A DNA stretch of 64,000 bases. Source: Phycisphaerae bacterium (GTDB lineage: Bacteria > Planctomycetota > Phycisphaerae > UBA1845). The notes beneath the pieces were generated by a model. That model saw only the letters and a program-made list of their open reading frames with translations, had not been told where the DNA came from and made no database searches. Each line of letters starts with the position of its first letter. Position 1 is the stretch's first letter. The DNA is taken from the NCBI GenBank assembly GCA_029260015.1, contig JAJDEB010000036.1, positions 558,001 through 622,000 on the forward strand, given 5' to 3'. Shown here piece after piece: positions 8,883-18,049 of this stretch. A program made the position numbers and the translations under genes.

Positions 8883-8885
8883 CCG

Positions 8886-8949
8886 GTAGGTCGGGTCATC
8901 GACTCGACAATTCGTCGAGATAAGTTGTCGGGTCGATGACCCGACCTAC
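8886..8949. repeat. REPIN-like inverted pair, GTAG/GTCGGGT family
   Basis: Left half GTAG-GTCGGGT-CATCG-ACTCGAC; right half GTCGGGT-CGATG-ACCCGAC-CTAC, the reverse complement apart from one base. It starts four bases after the hutH stop and fills most of the hutH-hutU gap. It shares the outer GTAG/CTAC with the other intergenic palindromes here but has a different stem. Confidence 0.8.
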
Positions 8950-8975
8950 AACTCATTGAAGACAGGTGAATTGCG

Positions 8976-10643
<1,668 letters not shown>

Positions 10644-10669
10644 GACTTGGTTCTTAGGACACACGATAG

Positions 10670-11695
10670 ATGAAACTTTCATGGCGGCGTATCACCGCCC
10701 ACACCAAATACGCGTTCAAGATCGCCCGACCCGGCAGTTCCGTTTCCGACGGGGGCAAAGCGATCGAGCGCACCATCGTGTCGATCGAACATGACGGCAT
10801 CGTCGGGATGGGCGAAGCTGCACCAACTCCGTTCTACAAACAAACGCTCGAATCCGTCGAAGCAGCACTTGCTCAAATGCAACCACTGCTCGGTGAACAT
10901 CCTGAAGACATCGAAAGCATCGTCGCGCGATTGCTCGAAAAGTTCGACGGCGACCGGGCGGCTGTCTCAGCTATCGATATGGCATTGCATGACCTATGGG
11001 GCAAGCGCGAAGGCAAACCCATCTGGCAACTTTACGGTTACGACCCTTCAAGAATCCAACCGACCTCGATGACCATCGGCATCGACGACATCGCCCTGCT
11101 GCCACAAAAAGTGTCCGAGACAGCCGGTTTCGATATTCTCAAAATCAAAGTCGGTATGCCCAACGATGTCGAAACATTGACAGAACTTCGCAAACTCGCA
11201 CCCGATAAGAAAATCCGTGTCGATGCCAACTGCGGTTGGGAACCGGCAGATCTGATAAACCGCATTCGCGATGTGTCGCCGTTTGATCTTGAACTCATTG
11301 AACAGCCGACCACCACGAATCAATTCGACGCACTGCGTGAAGCACGAAAATCATCGCCCGTCCCGCTGGTCGCCGACGAGGACAGCGCCAAACCATCCGA
11401 CGTTGCAGCATTGGCTGGCGTGTATGACGGGATCAACATCAAGCTTTCAAAGTGCGGGGGCATTTGCGAAGCGCGAAAGATGATCGCCCTCGCCCGCCGC
11501 CTCAATATGAAAATCATGCTGGGTTGCATGGTCGAAACGTCGCTGGGCGTGTCAGCCGCTGCCCAAATTGCATCCGAAGTCGATTACGTAGACCTTGACG
11601 GGCATCTGCTGCTCGTCGACGATCCGTTTACGGGATTAATTTTCGAGAGCGGCGTTGTGCGGCCGGGCAATCTACCCGGTCTCGGCGTAAAGTGA
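10670..11695 (+). CDS. Dipeptide epimerase (enolase superfamily, L-Ala-D/L-Glu type)
   Basis: 341 residues with the MLE-subgroup enolase fold. Visible catalytic parts: the KxK pair in ILKIKVG, metal ligands in RVDANCGW (Asp), LIEQP (Glu) and VADEDS (Asp), the opposing Lys in INIKLSKCGG, and the C-terminal DxD in YVDLDGHLLL that recognises the dipeptide amino group in Ala-Glu epimerases. This enzyme converts L-Ala-D-Glu from murein to L-Ala-L-Glu. A peptidoglycan amidase lipoprotein gene follows after 39 bp, which supports a murein-recycling role. Other dipeptide specificities are known in the family and cannot be excluded. Confidence 0.85.
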   Translation: MKLSWRRITAHTKYAFKIARPGSSVSDGGKAIERTIVSIEHDGIVGMGEAAPTPFYKQTLESVEAALAQMQPLLGEHPEDIESIVARLLEKFDGDRAAVSAIDMALHDLWGKREGKPIWQLYGYDPSRIQPTSMTIGIDDIALLPQKVSETAGFDILKIKVGMPNDVETLTELRKLAPDKKIRVDANCGWEPADLINRIRDVSPFDLELIEQPTTTNQFDALREARKSSPVPLVADEDSAKPSDVAALAGVYDGINIKLSKCGGICEARKMIALARRLNMKIMLGCMVETSLGVSAAAQIASEVDYVDLDGHLLLVDDPFTGLIFESGVVRPGNLPGLGVK

Positions 11696-11734
11696 ATGAC
11701 ATTAGAGCAATCAATTAATCCAGAGAGGATATAG

Positions 11735-12742
11735 ATGTCTAAGAATATTTATGCCAACTCGCGCTTGGGAATCGGTGTAGCTGCGGTTCTCGCGATTTCA
11801 GTATTGACCGGTTGCTTTGGTCCGCAAGGCTTCACACCGGGCGAACGACTCGAACGCGTTGGCGATGAGATCGTCGTTGCCGGTCAACTTTTCCACACCG
11901 GCGCACCCGTTGTGCTGTGGATGGACGAGGGCGGATACGACGCATACCGAGTCGAATGCAAGTTTGACCCAGAAGTCATGCATCCCAAACGTCAAAAAAA
12001 TCCCAAGCCCAATCGGTACTCGTCGATTCGCGGGCACCTTCCCGAAGGCATCAAAGCCGACGTGCAGTCCAACGGTTGGTCGCTTGAAGAATTGCAGGAA
12101 CATGTCGATCTGTTCGTGATCCATTACGACGTGTGCGGGACGTCGCGTCAATGCTTCAAAGTGTTGCATGATCTGCGCGGGCTCAGCGTTCAATTCATGC
12201 TCGACCTCGACGGCACGATCTACCAAACACTCGACCTTAAAGAGCGAGCTTGGCATGCGGGTAGCGCTAACGATCGCAGTGTCGGCATCGAGATTGCCAA
12301 CATCGGGGCGTATAAGAATATGAAGACGCTCAACAAATGGTATTCCAAAGATGAGAACGACCGGCCTTACGTGACGCTGCCGAAGTGGATGAAGAAGAGC
12401 GGTATCCGCACGCCCGATTACGTCGCCCGCCCCGCTCGTGACGAACCAGTCAAAGGCAACATTCAGGGCAGTGATCTTATGCAATATGACCTGACCGACG
12501 CCCAGTACGAGTCGTTGATTAAGTTGACGGCGACGCTCAATAAGGCGCTTCCGAAAATCGAATTGGACTACCCGCGAACAGACGATGGCCAGTTGCGCAC
12601 CGTCGCGTTCGACAAGTCGGAGATCGCCGAATTCAGCGGACTCATCGGGCACTACCACGTCACCAAGCGAAAGACCGATCCGGGTCCGGCGTTCGATTGG
12701 GATCGCGTCATCGACGGTGCCAAGGCGCTTAACGGGAACTAA
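11735..12742 (+). CDS. N-acetylmuramoyl-L-alanine amidase, lipoprotein (Amidase_2)
   Basis: 335 residues. A lipoprotein signal (AAVLAISVLTGC) places the mature protein in a membrane facing the periplasm. The Amidase_2/PGRP domain shows the first zinc His in LFVIHYD, the substrate-groove block FMLDLDGTIYQTLD...AWHAG, GIEIAN, and the distal zinc ligands in GHYHVTKRKTDPGPAFDW. It would cleave the bond between muramic acid and L-Ala in peptidoglycan. An insertion of about 80 residues between GIEIAN and the final His block is longer than in minimal amidases. SD GAGAGG precedes the ATG. Confidence 0.88.
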   Translation: MSKNIYANSRLGIGVAAVLAISVLTGCFGPQGFTPGERLERVGDEIVVAGQLFHTGAPVVLWMDEGGYDAYRVECKFDPEVMHPKRQKNPKPNRYSSIRGHLPEGIKADVQSNGWSLEELQEHVDLFVIHYDVCGTSRQCFKVLHDLRGLSVQFMLDLDGTIYQTLDLKERAWHAGSANDRSVGIEIANIGAYKNMKTLNKWYSKDENDRPYVTLPKWMKKSGIRTPDYVARPARDEPVKGNIQGSDLMQYDLTDAQYESLIKLTATLNKALPKIELDYPRTDDGQLRTVAFDKSEIAEFSGLIGHYHVTKRKTDPGPAFDWDRVIDGAKALNGN

Positions 12743-12777
12743 GGTCACTATCCATTCGCCGAAGGTAATCCTGCAAC

Positions 12778-15438
12778 GTGAGCACAACGGCTGACAAAAC
12801 AAGCAGCAAACGATCGGCGTCGAAGCCCGGTCCAAAGCTCACGCCGGCGATGCAGCAGTACGTCGATCAGAAAGCGCAGGTCGGCGATGCGATTTTGCTG
12901 TTTCGGATGGGCGATTTTTATGAGATGTTTTGGGAGGACGCCGAGACTGCTTCCCGAGTGTTGGGCATCGCCTTAACAGCCCGCAACAAAGGCGAGAATC
13001 CGATCCCGCTGGCTGGCATTCCTTATCACGCCCTCGACAACTACCTGCGCAAACTCGTCGATGCCGGGTTTCGCGTGGCGATCTCTGAACAAGTCGAAGA
13101 TCCCAAGGAGGCCAAGGGCGTCGTCAAGCGCGAAGTGGTTCGCATCGTCACACCGGGTACGCTCACCGACGAAAACCTGCTCGACGAACTTTCGCAGAAT
13201 GTGTTAGCCGCAATTTGCGTCGAGGGTTCGTCGGTCGGGTTGGCCACCGTGGAACTGGCGTCGGGCCGATTCGATGTCTACGACACGATCACCACCGGCG
13301 TGATGGACGAGTTGGTTCGCCTCGCGCCCGCAGAATTGATCGTTGAAGACGACCCCGGTGACACCATGCGAAATCTTCGCGAATCACTGTCGAGCAACAT
13401 TAGCGGTTCACTGGCAAAGCGAAGCCCGCACGAATTCACGACGCACCAGGCACAGCGAACGCTGACGAATCATTTTGGCACGACATCGCTTGAGGGATTC
13501 GGATTCGGCCGCATGACCCTTTCGCTTCGGGCAGCAGGCGCGATCATCGCGTACCTGAACGAAACTCAGAAAACCTCGCTCGATCATATCACCACGATTC
13601 GACGTCACAGCCCCTCGCAATTCGTCAGCATCGATCAGAATTCCTGGCGGGCACTCGAAATCGAACGCAGCATTCGCGACGGTTCGCGCGAAGGCAGTTT
13701 GCTTTCGGCGATCGACATGACGGTTCACCCGATCGGTAGTCGTCGCCTTCGCGAATGGATATGTCGGCCCCTCATCGACTCAGCGGCGATTCGCAATCGA
13801 CAGGACGCCGTCGGCGTTTTCGTTTCCGGCGATTCGCTGCGGCAACACATGCGAAAGGATCTCAAGTCCCTCGCCGACGTCGAGCGCATCGCTGCCCGCA
13901 TCGCCCTGCTTCGGGTGAGCCCGCGCGACTTGGTTAGTCTATCGGAAACGCTGCGGCGGCTACCAGAGATTCGCTCGCGGCTCACCGACATTGGCATGCC
14001 AATGCTTGAGTCGGCTCGCGCGGCGATGAACGGTCTTGATGAGTTGGCCAATCTGCTCGTTCGCGCGATCGACAGCGAAGCCGCCCCCACGCTTCGCGAC
14101 GGGGGGGTGATTGCATCGGGCTACAATGAAGAACTCGACCACCTACGAAACATTCGCAGCACCGGCCAACAGTTCCTCGCCGAATATCAACGCGAACTCG
14201 TCGAAGCCACGGGCATCAGCACACTCAAAGTCGGATTCAACAAAGTCTTCGGGTACTACATCGAGATTTCAAACGCCAACCGCGGCGACGTTCCGCCCGA
14301 CTTCGTGCGCAAGCAGACCATCAAAAATGCCGAACGCTATATCACCGATAAACTCAAACAATTCGAGCAGCAAGTCCTCACAGCATCGGACAAAGCCGTC
14401 GAACTCGAATTGCGTTTGTTTGAGGAATTGCGAGCGAAAGCGGCGGGCAAACTCGGCGAACTTCAAGCCCTCGCAGACGCCATCGGAATACTCGACACGA
14501 CGTCTTCGCTCGCAGAGCTAGCAGTCCAGCGTCGATACGTTTGTCCCGAAATCGTCGAAGACGGCCAACTCGTAATCGTCGAAGGTCGCCACCCCGTGCT
14601 CGATGCGATGATGCGTGAATCGTTCGTGCCCAACGATTGCAAGCTCGATACCGACGCCAACCGGTTGATGATTATCACCGGACCCAACATGGCCGGAAAA
14701 AGCACGTATATCAGGCAAATCGCGCTGCTCGGATTGCTCGCCCAGACCGGGTCGTATGTGCCGGCTGACAAGATGACGTTCGCGCCGATCAACAAAGTGT
14801 TCGCTCGAGTCGGCGCGTCGGATGAAATCTCACGCGGTCAATCGACGTTCATGGTCGAAATGACCGAGGCAGCCGTCATCCTCAACACCGCCACCAAGAA
14901 TTCGCTGGTGATCCTCGACGAGATTGGCAGAGGCACGAGTACGTTCGACGGACTTTCGCTGGCATGGGCGATCACCGAACACCTGGCCAACAAGATCCAA
15001 TGTCGCACGCTGGTAGCCACCCACTACCACGAGATGACAGAGTTAGCCGACCTACTCAAAGGTGTCCACAACCACAGCGTCGCCGTCCGCGAATACGAAG
15101 ACGCCGACGGCAAGGACAACCGCATCGTATTTTTGCACAAGATCGTCGAGGGCAGAACAGACAAGAGTTACGGCATCCACGTCGCCAGGATGGCCGGAGT
15201 GCCAAAGAGTGTCATCGACCGAAGTCGCACCATCCTGGAAGAACTGCACCAAGGATTCGCCCGCGAATCACAAACCACCAAACTAGCCACACAAAAAACC
15301 AAATCCACCGACCAAATGATGCTCTTCGCTGACCCGGCAGAAGAAATCGTCAAAGAGCTAGCCGCCATCGATACCGATCATCTGACGCCGATGGAAGCGC
15401 TCACGTTAATCAGCGTACTAAAGGAGAAGCTGAAGTAG
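12778..15438 (+). CDS. mutS: DNA mismatch repair protein MutS
   Basis: 886 residues starting at GTG. Domain I carries the mismatch-reading Phe-x-Glu in [15 protein letters not shown]. The ATPase domain shows [20 protein letters not shown] (Walker A), [18 protein letters not shown] (Walker B and signature) and [13 protein letters not shown]. The C-terminal tail ends [12 protein letters not shown]. The stop TAG is supplied by the GTAG tetranucleotide of the adjoining REP element. mutL is not in the window. It starts 36 bp after the amidase gene. Confidence 0.97.
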   Translation: MSTTADKTSSKRSASKPGPKLTPAMQQYVDQKAQVGDAILLFRMGDFYEMFWEDAETASRVLGIALTARNKGENPIPLAGIPYHALDNYLRKLVDAGFRVAISEQVEDPKEAKGVVKREVVRIVTPGTLTDENLLDELSQNVLAAICVEGSSVGLATVELASGRFDVYDTITTGVMDELVRLAPAELIVEDDPGDTMRNLRESLSSNISGSLAKRSPHEFTTHQAQRTLTNHFGTTSLEGFGFGRMTLSLRAAGAIIAYLNETQKTSLDHITTIRRHSPSQFVSIDQNSWRALEIERSIRDGSREGSLLSAIDMTVHPIGSRRLREWICRPLIDSAAIRNRQDAVGVFVSGDSLRQHMRKDLKSLADVERIAARIALLRVSPRDLVSLSETLRRLPEIRSRLTDIGMPMLESARAAMNGLDELANLLVRAIDSEAAPTLRDGGVIASGYNEELDHLRNIRSTGQQFLAEYQRELVEATGISTLKVGFNKVFGYYIEISNANRGDVPPDFVRKQTIKNAERYITDKLKQFEQQVLTASDKAVELELRLFEELRAKAAGKLGELQALADAIGILDTTSSLAELAVQRRYVCPEIVEDGQLVIVEGRHPVLDAMMRESFVPNDCKLDTDANRLMIITGPNMAGKSTYIRQIALLGLLAQTGSYVPADKMTFAPINKVFARVGASDEISRGQSTFMVEMTEAAVILNTATKNSLVILDEIGRGTSTFDGLSLAWAITEHLANKIQCRTLVATHYHEMTELADLLKGVHNHSVAVREYEDADGKDNRIVFLHKIVEGRTDKSYGIHVARMAGVPKSVIDRSRTILEELHQGFARESQTTKLATQKTKSTDQMMLFADPAEEIVKELAAIDTDHLTPMEALTLISVLKEKLK

Positions 15439-15498
15439 GGTGGGCTGTGCCCACCACGCCGTTAGCGCACGAACGACGGTGGGCACGGCCCACCCTAC
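15435..15498. repeat. REPIN-like inverted pair, GTAG/GGTGGGC family (copy 2)
   Basis: Left half GTAG-GGTGGGC-TGT-GCCCACC, right half GGTGGGC-ACG-GCCCACC-CTAC, with 22 bp between. It overlaps the last codon of mutS and lies between the convergent ends of mutS and nfo, where it could also act as a bidirectional transcript-end structure, although there is no T-tract. Confidence 0.88.
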
Positions 15499-15512
15499 GA
15501 TTCAAGCTCGTT

Positions 15513-16409
15513 TCATTTGACCAATCGGCGCAGCTTTCCGAGGTTGATCTTGTCGTAATCGGCATTGCGACCGTCTACGCCCTTGGGCGTTTCGAGGATT
15601 CGCATGGCGTGGGCGAGGCGGTTGTCGTTTAGCAGATTGCGAAAGCCGGCGAGTCCTATTTTGCCTTTGCCGATGTGTTCGTGGCGATCTAGATGGCTGC
15701 CGCAGTCGCCTTTTGAATCGTTGGTGTGGATGCACTCGATGCGTTTTAGTCCGACGTACTTCTTTAGCTTGGCGACCATCTTGTCGTATTCGCCTTCGTC
15801 GCGCAGGTCGTAACCGGCTGCGAAGAGGTGGCAGGTGTCTAAACAGATGCCCACACGTTCTGGCGCTTTGATTGATTCGAGAATGGCACCTAGTTCGCTG
15901 ATTTGGTGTCCGATGGCTGTGCCCTGACCGGCTGTCGATTCGAGCAGGATGCGCGTTTTGAAACCTTTGGTTCGTTTGTGGGCTTGATCGATCCCGCGGC
16001 TGATGCGCTTGATGCCGGCATCGACGCCTTCGCCCATGTGCGCTCCTGGGTGAAGCACCAATCCGCTCACGCCCAGCGCTTCGCAGCGCTCCAACTCATC
16101 GACCAGGGCATTGACGCTTTTTTCAAACTGCTCAGCTTTGGGCGAACCAAGATTGATCAGGTAACTCGAATGCGCGACCACCGGTTTGATCCCGCTCTCT
16201 GCTTCGGCGTCTTTGTATCGCTTGATCAGGTCATCAGTCAGCGGTTTCGCATTCCACTGCTTTTGATTCTTGACGAAAATCTGCAAGCAATCGCAGCCGA
16301 CCCGCTTGGCCTCGGCGAAACCGTTTTCCAATCCCCCCGCAACCGACATGTGTGCACCGAATCGTTGATTGGACGTTGCCTTTTTGGACGTGGTCTTGCG
16401 CTTGGCCAT
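15513..16409 (-). CDS. nfo: Endonuclease IV (AP endonuclease)
   Basis: About 298 residues; cleaves 5' of abasic sites in base-excision repair. The trinuclear zinc site is visible in order: GAHMSVAGG (His), VLHPGAHMGEG (His), LLESTAGQG (Glu), ICLDTCHLFAAGYD (Asp, His), HTNDSK (His/Asp) and SHLDRHEHIGKGKIG (Asp, His). The ATG at 16409 is chosen; a GTG at 16421 lies directly against the stop of yjbQ (TAAGTG) and would add four residues. The Lys-rich N-terminus (AKRKTTSKK) is unusual for the family. It is in an apparent two-gene unit with yjbQ. Confidence 0.94.
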   Translation of the reverse strand: MAKRKTTSKKATSNQRFGAHMSVAGGLENGFAEAKRVGCDCLQIFVKNQKQWNAKPLTDDLIKRYKDAEAESGIKPVVAHSSYLINLGSPKAEQFEKSVNALVDELERCEALGVSGLVLHPGAHMGEGVDAGIKRISRGIDQAHKRTKGFKTRILLESTAGQGTAIGHQISELGAILESIKAPERVGICLDTCHLFAAGYDLRDEGEYDKMVAKLKKYVGLKRIECIHTNDSKGDCGSHLDRHEHIGKGKIGLAGFRNLLNDNRLAHAMRILETPKGVDGRNADYDKINLGKLRRLVK

Positions 16410-16421
16410 TTCGATTTTCAC

Positions 16422-16841
16422 TTATTCACCGATGATTTTGATCAGTGCCCGCTTACGACGCCGGCCATCGAATTCGCCGTAGAAGATTGCCTCCCACGGT
16501 CCAAAGTCCAGCCGCCCATCGGTGATCGCAACCGTCACTTCGCGTCCCATGATTTGGCGCTTGAGGTGCGCGTCGGCATTGTCTTCGCCAGTGTCGTTGT
16601 GACGGTACTGATCGATCGGTTCGTGCGGTGCCAACGCCTCAAGCCACTTGTCGTAATCGTGATGCAATCCGCTCTCGTTGTCGTTGATGAACACGCTGGC
16701 GGTGATGTGCATCGCATTGACCAAGCAGAGCCCCTCAGAAACACCGCTCTCGTCAATAGCATCCTGCACGTCGCCAGTAATGTTCACAAACCCGCGCCGC
16801 GAAGGAACTTTAAACCAAAGCTCTTTGCGAAATGATTTCAT
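16422..16841 (-). CDS. YjbQ / UPF0047 family protein
   Basis: 139 residues, the normal size. The family signature is clear: [23 protein letters not shown], the [11 protein letters not shown] block, a [13 protein letters not shown] segment, and [33 protein letters not shown] near the end. Members form small trimeric proteins; thiamine-phosphate synthase side activity has been described for E. coli YjbQ but its physiological role is unsettled. The stop codon abuts the possible GTG start of nfo. Confidence 0.9.
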   Translation of the reverse strand: MKSFRKELWFKVPSRRGFVNITGDVQDAIDESGVSEGLCLVNAMHITASVFINDNESGLHHDYDKWLEALAPHEPIDQYRHNDTGEDNADAHLKRQIMGREVTVAITDGRLDFGPWEAIFYGEFDGRRRKRALIKIIGE

Positions 16842-16892
16842 TGTCGAAGTTCATGCGGCGCGCCCGGGGCGCACCCTTCAGGCTGAATCGGC

Positions 16893-17498
16893 TTACAGTC
16901 CGTGCAAGAGCAATGACAACTGCATGCCGAGCGAGTTGCTGATTCTTGCCAGCGCCCATAGCGATGCCGCGTTTTTTCCGAGCTCGACCTGGGATAGCTG
17001 CGATGTGGTGAGGTCGGAGCGCTGCGAGACTTGTCTTAGCGTCAGGTTCTGGCGGAGGCGTTCGGCGCGGATGCGTTGACCGATGAGGCTGTTGAGGTCG
17101 CCTTCCGAGCGGTAGATCAAGCCGAGGCGCTGGCAGGCGCGTTCGACCGAGGCCAATAGCTCGTCCTTTTTGAATGGTTTGGCGATGTAGTCGCACGAAC
17201 CGCGGCGCATCGTTTCGCGCGCAGATTCCAGATCGGGAAATGCTGTCATCATGATGCAGCAGATGCGTTGGTCGATGCCCATCAATTGATCGACGAGATC
17301 GACACCGCTCATCTCGGGCATGCGCAAATCCAGCACGGCGATTTGGACGGCTTCTCGCTCGGCTGTCCGCACCGCGTCGACCGGATTGTTATGAACAAGG
17401 GCCCGATACCCGGAATCGTTGAGCATCACACCGACCGATTCGGCAATCGACGGTTCATCGTCAACCACGAGCACTTTGATGTGTTGTCTGACGGCCAT
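16893..17498 (-). CDS. Response regulator with C-terminal XRE-type HTH domain
   Basis: 201 residues from the ATG at 17498, which has AGGGAG upstream; a longer frame to 17696 lacks support. A CheY-like receiver (residues 7-120) has the acidic pair in VVDDEPS, the phosphoacceptor Asp in VLDLRMPEMSG, Thr in MMTAFPD and Lys in AKPFKKDEL. A Cro/CI-type helix-turn-helix follows (IRAERLRQNLTLRQVSQRS-DLTTSQLSQVELGKNAASL). This output domain is uncommon for response regulators, which usually carry OmpR, NarL or Fis type DNA-binding domains. No histidine kinase gene is adjacent, so it is an orphan here. Confidence 0.88.
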   Translation of the reverse strand: MAVRQHIKVLVVDDEPSIAESVGVMLNDSGYRALVHNNPVDAVRTAEREAVQIAVLDLRMPEMSGVDLVDQLMGIDQRICCIMMTAFPDLESARETMRRGSCDYIAKPFKKDELLASVERACQRLGLIYRSEGDLNSLIGQRIRAERLRQNLTLRQVSQRSDLTTSQLSQVELGKNAASLWALARISNSLGMQLSLLLHGL

Positions 17499-17984
17499 GG
17501 TATTTCTCCCTACTAAAACTTCTTTTGGTTTCGCAGTTGCCCACAGGGCAAACTCATTCAGCCAGACCCACGATGAATGATTCACTGTGAATCTGGAGTG
17601 TCGGGTTCCGCTGCGACTGAAACACGATTCATCGATTGGCTTCAAATCAAAATCGCCGATCGTACAGAACCTCTGTAATTCTACAGGACCGGCCAAGCCG
17701 AGTCTATCACCATCGGAGCCAGTGGGTCTTTAATATCGACATTTTCCAGTGATTAGAATTGTGGCGGAAATGGAAACAAAAATGCTTTAATGACCATGAT
17801 AGCGGCGATTCTGAACATTTTCGGTGGCGATCGGCTTTGGCGGTCCACTTTATGACTTGGGGCGTGGGCTCCGATAATTGCGATTTAATGCCTACCAGTG
17901 AATTTCAGCACCCCTTGATCCAAACCGCCGAGTTGCCTGAGAATTCGATGGAGTACGGCTGCAATCGAGCGGCGTATTGCGCAA
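17499..17984. other. Intergenic region upstream of the response regulator
   Basis: About 490 bp without a supported gene. It should contain the promoter of the response regulator (minus strand). ORFs that cross it have no recognisable similarity and non-coding-like composition. The right end leads into the terminator of the gene at 18050. Confidence 0.5.
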
Positions 17985-18025
17985 GAAAAATGCCCGACTG
18001 GTGTAGATTCACCAACCGGGCATTT
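17985..18025 (-). terminator. Intrinsic terminator of the 18050-20347 gene
   Basis: Minus strand: AAATGCCCGGTTGGTG, loop, CACCAGTCGGGCATTTTTC. The stem is interrupted by one mismatch and followed by a T run. It lies about 25 bp past the stop codon of the secreted protein gene. Confidence 0.85.
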
Positions 18026-18049
18026 GTTCTAGAAATTGAGTCGAAGAGC

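Noticed and set aside
15903..16835. Long plus-strand open frame of 310 codons antisense to nfo and yjbQ.
   Set aside because: The opposite strand encodes two clear conserved proteins; the antisense translation has no recognisable domain.
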